Assembly: GCA_947642555.1 (NCBI GenBank)
Contig: CANRSX010000009.1
Span: 62,001-126,000, forward strand
Length of the DNA stretch: 64,000 nucleotides
Reading direction: 5' to 3'
DNA from: an uncultured Roseburia sp.
GTDB taxonomy: Bacteria > Bacillota > Clostridia > Lachnospirales > Lachnospiraceae
Shown here piece by piece: positions 44,054 through 52,092 of the stretch. Below the pieces are notes generated by a model that was given only the letters and a program-made list of their open reading frames with translations, was not told where the DNA came from and did not search any database. Position 1 is the stretch's first letter; each line of letters begins with the position of its first letter. The translations under genes were made by a program, and so were the position numbers.

Positions 44054-44974
44054 TTATCTCAACGTAACCGTATTCGGTGCGGTGCTGAAGTCCAGCACCG
44101 TTTTTTTCTGCCCCAGAAGCTGCTCCTTTAAGGTCTTCGCGGGAAAATCCCCGTCCGTGATCTCAGAGGGCGCGTCCAGGAAGAACACAGAAGCCCCCGT
44201 CTTTTCATAAAATGCATCCGAGAACGACCAGTTTCCGTGATGCCCGGTCTGCACATAATCGCAGGCGATCGCGTCCGCGTACGTTTCCAGCAGAACAGCG
44301 TCCATATCGTATTTGATATCCGAGCAGAACAGCATGCTCTTCTCCGCTCCCGCGAGCTTAAACAGCAGCGAGGCGTTATTCTGATAATCTTTTTCCTCGC
44401 CGACCGTGGCGAGGACGGTCTCGTCCCAGGCATTGTACACGGTGAGCGTCAGGCCGCAGACCGTGATGACGTCGCCGCGCTTTAAGTGCGTGACCTCATC
44501 CGCCCCGTCCGTCAAAGCGTGATAAGTCTCCATCACCGTGACATCGTCATAGGGCTCTCCGGCCGATTCGATAAACTCATAGTCAAAGCCATTGTCATAG
44601 ATCCGGCGGATCGTGATGCCGTCCGGTCTCGCGGCGATGGCGTTAAAGGCGCCCGCGTGATCCTGGTGCGGGTGCGAGATGATCCAGGCGTCCACGACAT
44701 TGCCGTGGGAGGCGATCACCTTTCGGACCGCGGCCTCGTTTTCCGCCCAGCCCCCGTCCACGACGATCAGGCAGTTTTCCTTCGAGATCGTATAAAAGCT
44801 TCCCTGTCTGCCGCTTTCATCCGCGTACTGCGTGACGAGATACTCGGCGGAAAGATCCGGCAGATGACCGGTGGAATCCTTCTTTCCCTCCCGGTCGGCC
44901 ACATAAACGCAGCCGGTGAAGGCCAGCGAGGCGGCGAGCAGGGCGCCTGCCCGGAATAACGGTTTTCGTGTCAT
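44054..44974 (-). CDS. Metallo-beta-lactamase-fold lipoprotein hydrolase (ComEC C-domain-like)
   Basis: A 306-residue protein with a lipoprotein signal: basic start, hydrophobic core, and lipobox ending F-T-G-C at about residue 22. The hydrolase domain has 'LIVVDGGW', the metal-binding 'ISHPHQDHAGAF' (H-x-H-x-D-H), 'AMLFCSDIKYD'-type central Asp region and 'VQTGHHGNWSFS'. The layout matches the outside nuclease-like domain of ComEC and related stand-alone proteins. Substrate unknown: nucleic acid, phosphodiester or other. GGAAAGGA lies before the ATG; promoter at 45011-45039. Its last 50 bases contain a terminator for the opposite strand. Confidence 0.85.
   Translation of the reverse strand: MTRKPLFRAGALLAASLAFTGCVYVADREGKKDSTGHLPDLSAEYLVTQYADESGRQGSFYTISKENCLIVVDGGWAENEAAVRKVIASHGNVVDAWIISHPHQDHAGAFNAIAARPDGITIRRIYDNGFDYEFIESAGEPYDDVTVMETYHALTDGADEVTHLKRGDVITVCGLTLTVYNAWDETVLATVGEEKDYQNNASLLFKLAGAEKSMLFCSDIKYDMDAVLLETYADAIACDYVQTGHHGNWSFSDAFYEKTGASVFFLDAPSEITDGDFPAKTLKEQLLGQKKTVLDFSTAPNTVTLR
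44080..44107 (+). terminator. Plus-strand terminator inside the end of the minus-strand hydrolase gene
   Basis: Perfect 8-bp stem CGGTGCTG / CAGCACCG, loop AAGTC, then seven T (44101-44107). It would end transcripts coming from the blaI/blaR-like pair while overlapping the coding end of the convergent gene. Confidence 0.8.
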
Positions 44975-45010
44975 AAGAATCTGTCCTTTCCCAAAATAAA
45001 TGATGAGGAT

Positions 45011-45039
45011 AGTCTATCACATCCGGGGCGGATTGTCAT
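45011..45039 (-). promoter_or_regulatory. Predicted promoter for the lipoprotein hydrolase
   Basis: On the minus strand, ATGACA (45039-45034), 17-base spacer, TAGACT (45016-45011), with an extended -10 TG just before it. Confidence 0.5.
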
Positions 45040-45060
45040 CCGGGAAGGGGAAAAAGGAGT

Positions 45061-45088
45061 TTTACTTTCCGGGGGGCTGTGTTACAAT
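45061..45088 (+). promoter_or_regulatory. Predicted promoter for the toxin-antitoxin-like pair
   Basis: TTTACT (45061-45066), 16-base spacer, TACAAT (45083-45088) with extended -10 TG (45080-45081). It leaves a leader of about 150 bases before the ATG at 45249, and excludes a 73-codon frame that begins at 45000. Confidence 0.65.
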
Positions 45089-45248
45089 GGAATATATCGT
45101 GGACCGGTATCTGGAAGAGGCGGAAGCCGGTTATGGCGGTAATGCAGGCATAAATATTTGTTGCAAAAGCGATGATAAAACCGTACAATATAAACAGGGA
45201 AGTATGTATGCTGTAAAATGAGCCATACTGACAAAGGAGGTGTTTCTT

Positions 45249-45455
45249 ATGGCAACTTCAAGCATCACGAAAAATTTTGTCATTTCGGGTAAGGAGCAGG
45301 TGGAGATGTTTGTCAATGCGATTGAAGAATCTGCCAAAAACCGTCCTGTCCGTACTCCTGTAGCTGTAAAATTTATAAAGGGTGAAAAGGAATTGCGGGA
45401 ATTGATGAGATTTAGGGAAATGAAAGAAAAGGAGAAAATGAATGCTGATAAGTGA
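45249..45455 (+). CDS. Small antitoxin-like protein
   Basis: A 68-residue protein: 'SSITKNFVISGKEQVEMFVNAIEES' at the N terminus, then a basic stretch and a charged helix ending '[16 protein letters not shown]'. I do not recognise a named domain, but small proteins of this type precede GNAT-fold genes in Lachnospiraceae and act as candidate antitoxins. AAGGAGG (45234-45240) lies eight bases before the ATG, which fixes the start over a GTG three codons upstream. The end overlaps the GNAT gene by 14 bases. Composition is more AT-rich than the polysaccharide genes, suggesting transfer. Confidence 0.7.
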   Translation: MATSSITKNFVISGKEQVEMFVNAIEESAKNRPVRTPVAVKFIKGEKELRELMRFREMKEKEKMNADK

Positions 45456-46056
45456 TAAGTTTTACGCGGTCAACATTCGTGAGTATCTTGCATTAGGAGA
45501 TGATCCTGAAGCCGGAGAGCCTGCGCTTGCGAAACTGCTCTCCGGATTTTCATGCCCGAAGAATCTGGATGTTGAACGATTTTTGAAAAAAAGCGCGATA
45601 GAGTTTACAAAAAAGAACCAGTCTGTTACATATGTGGTGCTTTCGGTAAAAGATGGCAGCCTGCTTGGGTATTTTACTCTTGCACTAAAGCCTTTGACGA
45701 TCAGGGGCGAAACAGTAAGCAATACCACAAAAAAGAAGCTTTTGCGTGTCAGTGAACTGGATAAAGTGTCGGACACCTATACGATGGCTGCTTACCTGAT
45801 TGCACAGCTTGGGAAAAATGATACGGGTGGCAGAGATAAGGAAATTACAGGAGAAGAACTGATAGAATTAGCCTGGATGGTAATTGAAGAAGTACAGTAT
45901 ATGTTTGGCGGAATGGTAACATTTTTAGAAGCGGAAAATGAGGAAAAGCTGTTATCGTTCTATCGGAGCAACCGTTTTTTACAGTTTGACACCAGACAGA
46001 CTGCTTCAAACCTAGATGAGTCGCATGAGCTTGTACAGTTATTACGTTTGCTCTAG
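45442..46056 (+). CDS. GNAT-fold acetyltransferase, toxin-like
   Basis: A 204-residue protein with a GNAT outline: '[21 protein letters not shown]' (beta-2 to beta-4 hairpin), '[15 protein letters not shown]' (the core strand before the acetyl-CoA loop), and '[21 protein letters not shown]', the last helix-turn typical of acetyltransferases. The genetic setting (small upstream partner, 14-base overlap, AT-rich, own promoter) matches GNAT toxins of the TacT kind, which acetylate aminoacyl-tRNA. Whether this one is toxic cannot be seen; it may be an ordinary acetyltransferase. The ugd gene starts 36 bases later on the same strand. Confidence 0.75.
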   Translation: MLISDKFYAVNIREYLALGDDPEAGEPALAKLLSGFSCPKNLDVERFLKKSAIEFTKKNQSVTYVVLSVKDGSLLGYFTLALKPLTIRGETVSNTTKKKLLRVSELDKVSDTYTMAAYLIAQLGKNDTGGRDKEITGEELIELAWMVIEEVQYMFGGMVTFLEAENEEKLLSFYRSNRFLQFDTRQTASNLDESHELVQLLRLL

Positions 46057-46091
46057 TTGAAATGAAAAAATATCAAAAAAGGAGAATATAC

Positions 46092-47276
46092 ATGAAGATA
46101 GCAATCGCAGGTACGGGATACGTCGGGCTGTCGAACGCCATACTGTTAGCGCAGCACCACGAGGTGTACGCGGTCGACCTGATCGCGGAGAAGGTCGCGA
46201 TGATCAACGAGGGGAAATCCCCGCTGGTGGATCCGGAGATCGAGGAATATCTGGCCAGGGGCGGATTAACGCTCACCGCGACGTTAGACGGGGAGGCCGC
46301 ATACCGGGAGGCGGAGTTTGTGATCATCTCCACGCCGACGAACTATGACCCGAAAAAGAATTATTTTGACACATCCTCAGTGGAGGCTGTCATCGAGACG
46401 GTGCGGCGGGTCAATCCGGCGGCCGTGATGGTGATCAAATCGACGATCCCGGTGGGCTACACGGAGTCGGTCTGTAAGAAATACGGCACGGATCAGATTC
46501 TCTTTTCACCGGAATTCCTGCGGGAGGGACAGGCGTTAAAGGACAACCTCTACCCGTCGAGGATCATCGTGGGATATCCGTCCGGCAATGAGAAGATGCA
46601 TGCCGCGGCAAAGACCTTCGCCGGGCTGTTGGCGGAGGGCGCGATAAAAAAGGATATCCCGACGCTTCTGACGAATCTGACGGAGGCGGAGGCCGTCAAG
46701 CTCTTTGCGAACACCTACCTGGCGCTGCGCGTGTCCTTCTTCAATGAGCTGGACACCTTCGCGGAGATGAAAGGGCTTGACGCGAAGCAGATCATCGAGG
46801 GGATCGGGCTGGACCCGCGGATCGGGACGCACTACAACAATCCGTCCTTCGGGTACGGCGGTTACTGCCTGCCGAAGGACACGAAGCAGCTTTTGGCAAA
46901 TTACAACGATGTGCCGAACAATATCATGGGGGCGATCGTGGAGGCGAATGCCACCAGGAAGGACTTTATCGCGGAGCAGATCTTAGAGCGCGCGCCGAAG
47001 ACCGTGGGCGTTTACCGGCTGGCCATGAAGGCGAATTCGGATAACTACAGACAGAGTTCGATTCTCGGCGTGATGGAGCGTCTGCGTGCGAAGGGCGTGG
47101 AGCTGGTGATTTATGACCCGTCGCTGAAGGAGACGGTCTTTGACCGCATGGAAGTGATCCGGGATTTTGACGAATTCTGCGGCCGGAGCGATGTGATCGT
47201 GGCGAACCGTATGGATGACGCGTTAAACGGCGTGAGAGACAAGGTTTATACGAGAGATATTTACTACCGTGACTGA
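46092..47276 (+). CDS. ugd: UDP-glucose 6-dehydrogenase family enzyme
   Basis: A 394-residue protein. '[19 protein letters not shown]' is the NAD site, '[20 protein letters not shown]', '[15 protein letters not shown]', '[17 protein letters not shown]', and '[16 protein letters not shown]' with the catalytic Cys. Length matches short bacterial Ugd. It makes UDP-glucuronate from UDP-glucose, giving the locus a uronic acid precursor. AAAAGGAG precedes the ATG at 46092, which is preferred over one ten codons earlier. No terminator lies between the GNAT gene and this one, so the toxin-antitoxin promoter may contribute to its expression. Confidence 0.93.
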   Translation: MKIAIAGTGYVGLSNAILLAQHHEVYAVDLIAEKVAMINEGKSPLVDPEIEEYLARGGLTLTATLDGEAAYREAEFVIISTPTNYDPKKNYFDTSSVEAVIETVRRVNPAAVMVIKSTIPVGYTESVCKKYGTDQILFSPEFLREGQALKDNLYPSRIIVGYPSGNEKMHAAAKTFAGLLAEGAIKKDIPTLLTNLTEAEAVKLFANTYLALRVSFFNELDTFAEMKGLDAKQIIEGIGLDPRIGTHYNNPSFGYGGYCLPKDTKQLLANYNDVPNNIMGAIVEANATRKDFIAEQILERAPKTVGVYRLAMKANSDNYRQSSILGVMERLRAKGVELVIYDPSLKETVFDRMEVIRDFDEFCGRSDVIVANRMDDALNGVRDKVYTRDIYYRD

Positions 47277-47293
47277 TCAGTGGGGAGGCATGG

Positions 47294-49831
47294 ATGGATA
47301 CACATCGTTTTTTTGTGGAGCAGCTGCGGTTTCATCTGACAGAGAAAAAAAAGCTGGTGTTTGCCGGCTGGTTTTATGACGGCAGTACCAGGGATCACAC
47401 CTTATCGGCCACGCTGGACGGCGAAGAGCTGCCGCTTGCGCTGACGGTCAATAAGGGGGCGCAGGTCCGGCAGAAATATATCCGGTGCGTCAACGAGATC
47501 GAGGAGGAGGTCGTCGGGATCATCAGCCTTCCGGACGACTGGAAGCGGCGTGGGAAGCTGCGGATCCGATCGACCTTCCGGGGAGAGCCGGGGAATACGT
47601 ATACCGTTTCCGGAAAAAAACTCTGCGCGCTGGAGAAGTCTTTTCGTTATTATATCGAGAGCTGCCATCGCGAGGGGGCGGAGGTGACGGTGACCGGCTG
47701 GGCGCTGGCCGGGGAGCCTGTGGAAGCGCTGCTGGCGGACCGTGAAGGGAAGCCGTACGAGAAACAGGAGACGACGTACTATCACAGGCGGGATCTGCTG
47801 CCTGTCTTTCCCGAGGCGGATGCGAACGTGAAGCCGGGCTTTCAGGTGAAGGCTTTCGGGTGCGGCGATCTGCGTAAAACGCCGCTGCTGCGCCTTACCG
47901 CGGGGGATGCGGAGCATGCGGTGCGCCTGCGGAAATGGGACAACGGCAGCCTGCTGCAGCGCGTGGCGGGAAAAGCGGATGACGCGCTCCGGTACTTAAG
48001 CCGCAACGGGCTCTCCGCCACGTGGTATAAGGTTTTGGAAAAGCTTCGGAAAAAAGAGACGAACCCCTATGGAAAATGGCGGGAAAAATATCAGACGAAG
48101 CCGGAAGAGCTCGCGCGCCAGAGAGAGACGCACCTGCCGAAGGAGCCGCTGTTTTCGATCGCGGTGCCGCTTTATCGCACGGATCCGGGATACCTGCGGG
48201 AGCTGATCGCATCCGTGCAGGCGCAGACCTATGGGAACTGGCAGCTATGCCTGGCGGATGGCAGCGCGAGCAAGGCTAAAGCCTCGCTCGCGCGGAAGTC
48301 CGCCAGTGGGCAGACTTCCCACCGGAGATCAGAGGAAGAGAACGGCCCTTCGGATCCGTCCGCAATATTGACCGGCATCCTGGAGGAGTATGCGGCGTCG
48401 GACGCCCGGATCTGCTATGTGACCCTGCCGGAGAACCTGGGGATCTCGGGGAATACGAACGCTGCGATTTCGCTGGCGAAGGGAGATTTTCTCGTGCTGG
48501 CGGATCACGACGATGTGCTGGCGCCGGACGCGCTCTATGAGCTGGCTGCGGCGGTGAACCGGGAGCCGGAGGCGGACATGCTTTACACGGACGAGGACAA
48601 GGTGAGCATGGACGGGAAGAAATATTTTGAGCCGCATTTCAAGCCGGATTTTAACCTGGATCTGCTCTGCAGTGTGAACTATATCTGTCATCTGTTTGCG
48701 GTGCGCCGGGATGTGGCGGGGCGCGTGGGAGAATTCCGAAGGGAGTATGAGGGCGCGCAGGACCTCGATTATATCCTGCGGTGCAGCGAGTGCGCGAAAA
48801 AGATCGTACACGTGCCGAAGATCCTCTATCACTGGCGCAGCCATATGAATTCCACCGCGGCCAATCCGGAGAGCAAGCGGTATGCGTTTGAGGCCGGGAA
48901 ATGTGCGATCGAGGATCACTACAGACGTCTTAAGATTCCGGCGCACGTCGAACACGGGGCGTTTTACGGGATGTACCGCACGGTCTATGAGTGGGAGGAG
49001 CAGCCGTTTGTGTCCGTGATCATCCCGAATAAGGATCACGCCGCGGATCTGAAAAAATGCCTGGATTCCATCTACGAAAAATCGGAGTACCGGAATTTTG
49101 AGTGCGTGATCGTGGAGAACAACAGTGTGGAGCCGGAGACCTTTGCGTATTATAAGGAGCTGGAGGCGGAGCATGAGAACCTGCGCGTCGCGTGGTATGA
49201 GGGCGGGTTTAACTTTTCAAAGCTCATCAACTTCGGAGCCGCGGCGGCGCGGGGAGACTATTTTCTGCTGCTGAATAACGACACGGAGCTGATCGACGGC
49301 AGCTGCATCGGGGAACTCTTAGGGTACTGTATGCGGGAGGATGTCGGCGCGGTGGGCGCGAAGCTGTTATATGAGGACGGCACGATCCAGCACGCGGGGG
49401 TGATTCTCGGCTTTGGCGGGACGGCGGGCCATGCGTTTCTCGGCAAAGCGCGCAATGACACCGGATATGCCGGCAGGATTCTCCTGGCGCAGGACTATTC
49501 CGCGGTGACCGCGGCCTGCATGATGACAAAGCGCAGCGTGTTTGAGGCGGTCGGCGGGATGACGGAGGAGCTGGCGGTGGCGTTTAACGACGTTGACTAC
49601 TGTTTAAAGGTGCGGGAGTATGGGAAACTGGTGGTGTATGATCCGAATGCCGAGCTGTATCACTATGAGTCAAAATCGCGGGGGTATGAGGATTCGCCGG
49701 AGAAGGTGGAGCGCTTTAACGGGGAGACGGAGATTCTGTTAAAACGCTGGCGAACGGTCATTGAGGCGGGCGATCCCTGCTACAACAGGAATCTGACGCT
49801 GGATCATTCGGATTTTTCTCTGCGCAGGTAA
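47294..49831 (+). CDS. Double GT2 glycosyltransferase with N-terminal beta module
   Basis: An 845-residue protein. Residues 1-250 hold an unrecognised, beta-rich module ('KKLVFAGWFYDGSTRDHTLSA', 'EVTVTGWALAGEPVEALL'). A first GT2 domain (about 290-560) has 'FSIAVPLYRTDPGYLRELI', 'LADHDDVLAPDALYELA' (D-x-D site) and 'YTDEDKV'. A second GT2 domain (about 575-835) has 'VSVIIPNKDHAADLKKCL' and 'LLLNNDTELIDG'. It is a paralogue of the protein at 50088. A private insert after 'LCLADGS' (about 324-355) is encoded by a palindromic DNA element. Such tandem GT2 proteins build two linkages of a repeat unit. Start ATG follows GGGGAGG. Confidence 0.88.
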   Translation: MDTHRFFVEQLRFHLTEKKKLVFAGWFYDGSTRDHTLSATLDGEELPLALTVNKGAQVRQKYIRCVNEIEEEVVGIISLPDDWKRRGKLRIRSTFRGEPGNTYTVSGKKLCALEKSFRYYIESCHREGAEVTVTGWALAGEPVEALLADREGKPYEKQETTYYHRRDLLPVFPEADANVKPGFQVKAFGCGDLRKTPLLRLTAGDAEHAVRLRKWDNGSLLQRVAGKADDALRYLSRNGLSATWYKVLEKLRKKETNPYGKWREKYQTKPEELARQRETHLPKEPLFSIAVPLYRTDPGYLRELIASVQAQTYGNWQLCLADGSASKAKASLARKSASGQTSHRRSEEENGPSDPSAILTGILEEYAASDARICYVTLPENLGISGNTNAAISLAKGDFLVLADHDDVLAPDALYELAAAVNREPEADMLYTDEDKVSMDGKKYFEPHFKPDFNLDLLCSVNYICHLFAVRRDVAGRVGEFRREYEGAQDLDYILRCSECAKKIVHVPKILYHWRSHMNSTAANPESKRYAFEAGKCAIEDHYRRLKIPAHVEHGAFYGMYRTVYEWEEQPFVSVIIPNKDHAADLKKCLDSIYEKSEYRNFECVIVENNSVEPETFAYYKELEAEHENLRVAWYEGGFNFSKLINFGAAAARGDYFLLLNNDTELIDGSCIGELLGYCMREDVGAVGAKLLYEDGTIQHAGVILGFGGTAGHAFLGKARNDTGYAGRILLAQDYSAVTAACMMTKRSVFEAVGGMTEELAVAFNDVDYCLKVREYGKLVVYDPNAELYHYESKSRGYEDSPEKVERFNGETEILLKRWRTVIEAGDPCYNRNLTLDHSDFSLRR
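48264..48319 (+). repeat. REP-like double hairpin inside the GT2 coding region
   Basis: First hairpin: GCGCGAGC (48264-48271) / GCTCGCGC (48286-48293) with inner AGGC/GCCT. Second: GGAAGTC (48294-48300) / GACTTCC (48313-48319) with inner GCC/GGC. They lie in frame and code for a Lys/Ala/Ser/Arg-rich insert absent from the paralogue at 50088. Confidence 0.7.
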
Positions 49832-49884
49832 TATGAGTTCACGAAATGCCAGGGATTTGGAAGGGAAGAGGCGGAAGAATCCAT

Positions 49885-50085
49885 ATGATGAAGGTTTATA
49901 TCTGTCCGACGTGCGGCTGGATGCGCGTGGTATCAAGACGCCGGGATGTGGAATGCTATAAGTGCAATGAAAAAGAGATGGTGCTGGCAAAACTGGATTT
50001 TTCCAAATTTGTGGCAATGTCAGAAGAGGAAAGAAAGGACTATTCCGATGGGTGGCTCTACATCCATCAGAAGAAAAAGCGTTGA
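49885..50085 (+). CDS. Small zinc-ribbon protein
   Basis: A 66-residue protein with two C-x-x-C knuckles, 'CPTCGW' near residue 8 and 'CYKCNE' near residue 26, separated by a basic loop, then a helical tail ending in four basic residues. It is a probable zinc ribbon of unknown function. GGAAG lies seven bases before the first of two ATGs (49885/49888). It fills the gap between two paralogous GT2 genes and ends two bases before the second starts, so it is co-translated with it. It may assist these transferases or be a remnant of a larger protein. Confidence 0.7.
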   Translation: MMKVYICPTCGWMRVVSRRRDVECYKCNEKEMVLAKLDFSKFVAMSEEERKDYSDGWLYIHQKKKR

Positions 50086-50087
50086 GC

Positions 50088-52082
50088 ATGAAGATTACGG
50101 TTCAGAAGATCAGAAAAGGGATACGTTATCTGAGGCATTACGGCTTTCGGGAGTTTGTCATCCGCCTGCAGGAGAAGATGGAGGCGGAGAACGTGCCGTA
50201 TGAGCCGTGGTATGCGCGCCATGCCGTCACGGAGGATGCGCTGCGCCGCCAGAGGAAGACGGCCGCTGGATGGAAGGATGCGCCTCTGGTCAGCATTGTG
50301 GTGCCGCTCTATCACACGAAGGAGACATTTCTGCGGGAGCTGATCGCCTCGGTGCAGGCGCAGAGCTACGGCAGATGGGAGCTGTGTCTGGCGGACGCCT
50401 CGGGTGAAGGTGGCGAAGAGGGGCTTTCGACCGAACGGATCGCGCGGGAATACGCGGCGGCCGATCAGAGGATCGTGTACAGAAAACTTTCGGAAAACAG
50501 GGGGATTGCGGAGAATACCAACGCGGCCATCGGTTTTGCGACGGGGGACTGGATCGCGTTTATGGATCACGACGATCTGCTGGCGCCGGACGCGCTTTAC
50601 GAGGCGGTCGCCCTGATGCGCCGCGGGCCAAAACGGGGAAGCGCGGTGGAGACGGCGGGCGGACTGTACGGCGCGCCGGGTACGGTGAGACCTTCCGGGG
50701 AAGCCGGCGCGCCCGGTACGGTGAGACCTTCCGGTGAGGCCGGTGCGCCGGGGACGGAATACGAGATGATTTACACGGATGAGGACAAGGTGGATCTGGA
50801 CGGGAAGACGCATTTCCAGCCCCACTTAAAGCCGGATCTCAACATTGATCTGCTGCGGTCGAATAATTACATCACGCATTTCCTTCTGGTGAGCCGGCCG
50901 CTTCTCGCGCGCGTGGGGATGCTGCGGGCGGAGTATGACGGCGCGCAGGACTATGATTTTATCCTGCGCTGCGTGGAGCAGGCGTCCGCTGTAGGGCACG
51001 TCCCGCGGATCCTCTACCACTGGCGCTGCCACACGGATTCGACCTCGGAGAACCCGTTCAGCAAGCAGTATGCTGTGGACGCCGGACGGCGCGCGATAAA
51101 GGCGCATCTTGACCGGCTGGGCGTGGCCGGAGAGGTGACGGCAAATAAGGACATGGGCTTTTACACAGTGCGCTATGCGCACAGCGGCGAACCGCTGGTT
51201 TCCATTGTGATACCTACAAAAGACGAGACGGAATCGCTGGAAAAATGTCTGGAATCCATAGAAAAGTCCACGTACACGAATTATGAAGTGATTTTGGTAG
51301 AAAATAATAGTAAGCCGGAGACCTTTGCATATTACCGGAAGATCGCACCGCAGAATACGGCGGAGGACGGCAGGATGGAAGGGACGCTCCCCGGCGGGCA
51401 GCGCATCTGCGTCGCGGTGTGGAAGGAAGGCTTTCACTATTCAAAGCTGAATAATTTCGGCGTCTCCCATGCAAAGGGGGAGTATCTGGTGCTGCTAAAC
51501 AACGACATCAGGATCCTCTCGCCGGACTGGATGGAGACGCTGCTCGGCGTCTGCGGGCGCAGGGAGGTCGGTGCGGCCGGCGTGAAGCTTTACTATCCGG
51601 ACGATACGATCCAGCATGCCGGCATCGTCGTCGGCATCGGCGGGAATGCGCGCGGGATCGGCCAGAATATGTTTGCGGGCGAGCGGCGGGAGCGCAGCGG
51701 TTATCTGCACAAGGCGTCGCTGGCGATGGATTACAGCGCGGTGACCGCAGCGTTTATGATGGTAAAGCGCGAGGTCTACGAGCAGGCCGGAGGCTTTGCG
51801 GAGGGGCTTGCCGTGGCGTTTAACGATGTGGATTTCTGCTTAAAGGTCCGCGCGCTGGGGTATCTGATCGTTTATCAGCCGGGCGTGGAAGCGTATCATT
51901 ACGAGTCAAAATCGCGCGGAAGCGAGGATTCGCCGGAAAAGGTGGCGCGTTTCCAGCGCGAGATCGAGTATATGCGCAGCCACTGGATCGGCATTTTAAA
52001 AAACGGGGATCCGTATTACAATCCGAATTTTTCGGCGGTTTACCCGAATTATTCACTGAGAGATAACAGTCAGCACGGATGA
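50088..52082 (+). CDS. Double GT2 glycosyltransferase
   Basis: A 664-residue paralogue of the protein at 47294, lacking its N-terminal module. First GT2 domain: 'VSIVVPLYHTKETFLRELI', 'FMDHDDLLAPDALYEAV', 'YTDEDKVDLDGKTHF'. Second GT2 domain: 'VSIVIPTKDETESLEKCL', 'LLNNDIRILSPDW', and 'FNDVDFCLKVRALGYLIVY'. A tandem 12-residue repeat (G-A-P-G-T-V-R-P-S-G-E-A, from residue 195) sits in a loop where the paralogue has none. The ATG at 50088 follows the zinc-ribbon stop closely; the ribosome site is weak, which suggests translational coupling. Two linkages of the glycan repeat are likely made by it. Confidence 0.88.
   Translation: MKITVQKIRKGIRYLRHYGFREFVIRLQEKMEAENVPYEPWYARHAVTEDALRRQRKTAAGWKDAPLVSIVVPLYHTKETFLRELIASVQAQSYGRWELCLADASGEGGEEGLSTERIAREYAAADQRIVYRKLSENRGIAENTNAAIGFATGDWIAFMDHDDLLAPDALYEAVALMRRGPKRGSAVETAGGLYGAPGTVRPSGEAGAPGTVRPSGEAGAPGTEYEMIYTDEDKVDLDGKTHFQPHLKPDLNIDLLRSNNYITHFLLVSRPLLARVGMLRAEYDGAQDYDFILRCVEQASAVGHVPRILYHWRCHTDSTSENPFSKQYAVDAGRRAIKAHLDRLGVAGEVTANKDMGFYTVRYAHSGEPLVSIVIPTKDETESLEKCLESIEKSTYTNYEVILVENNSKPETFAYYRKIAPQNTAEDGRMEGTLPGGQRICVAVWKEGFHYSKLNNFGVSHAKGEYLVLLNNDIRILSPDWMETLLGVCGRREVGAAGVKLYYPDDTIQHAGIVVGIGGNARGIGQNMFAGERRERSGYLHKASLAMDYSAVTAAFMMVKREVYEQAGGFAEGLAVAFNDVDFCLKVRALGYLIVYQPGVEAYHYESKSRGSEDSPEKVARFQREIEYMRSHWIGILKNGDPYYNPNFSAVYPNYSLRDNSQHG
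50670..50753 (+). repeat. 36-base tandem repeat in the GT2 gene
   Basis: Two near-identical 36-base units start at 50670 and 50706, with a partial third at 50742. The length is a multiple of three, so it repeats 12 residues without changing the frame. Confidence 0.88.
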
Positions 52083-52092
52083 GGAGGTACAG

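Noticed and set aside
45000-45221. 73-codon plus-strand frame before the toxin-antitoxin pair
   Set aside because: It starts upstream of the predicted promoter at 45061-45088, has no good ribosome site and shows no protein-like pattern; most of it would be the untranslated leader.
48258-48350. Frameshift or intein in the GT2 gene at the palindromic insert
   Set aside because: The frame stays open and the insert is only about 30 residues, far too short for an intein.
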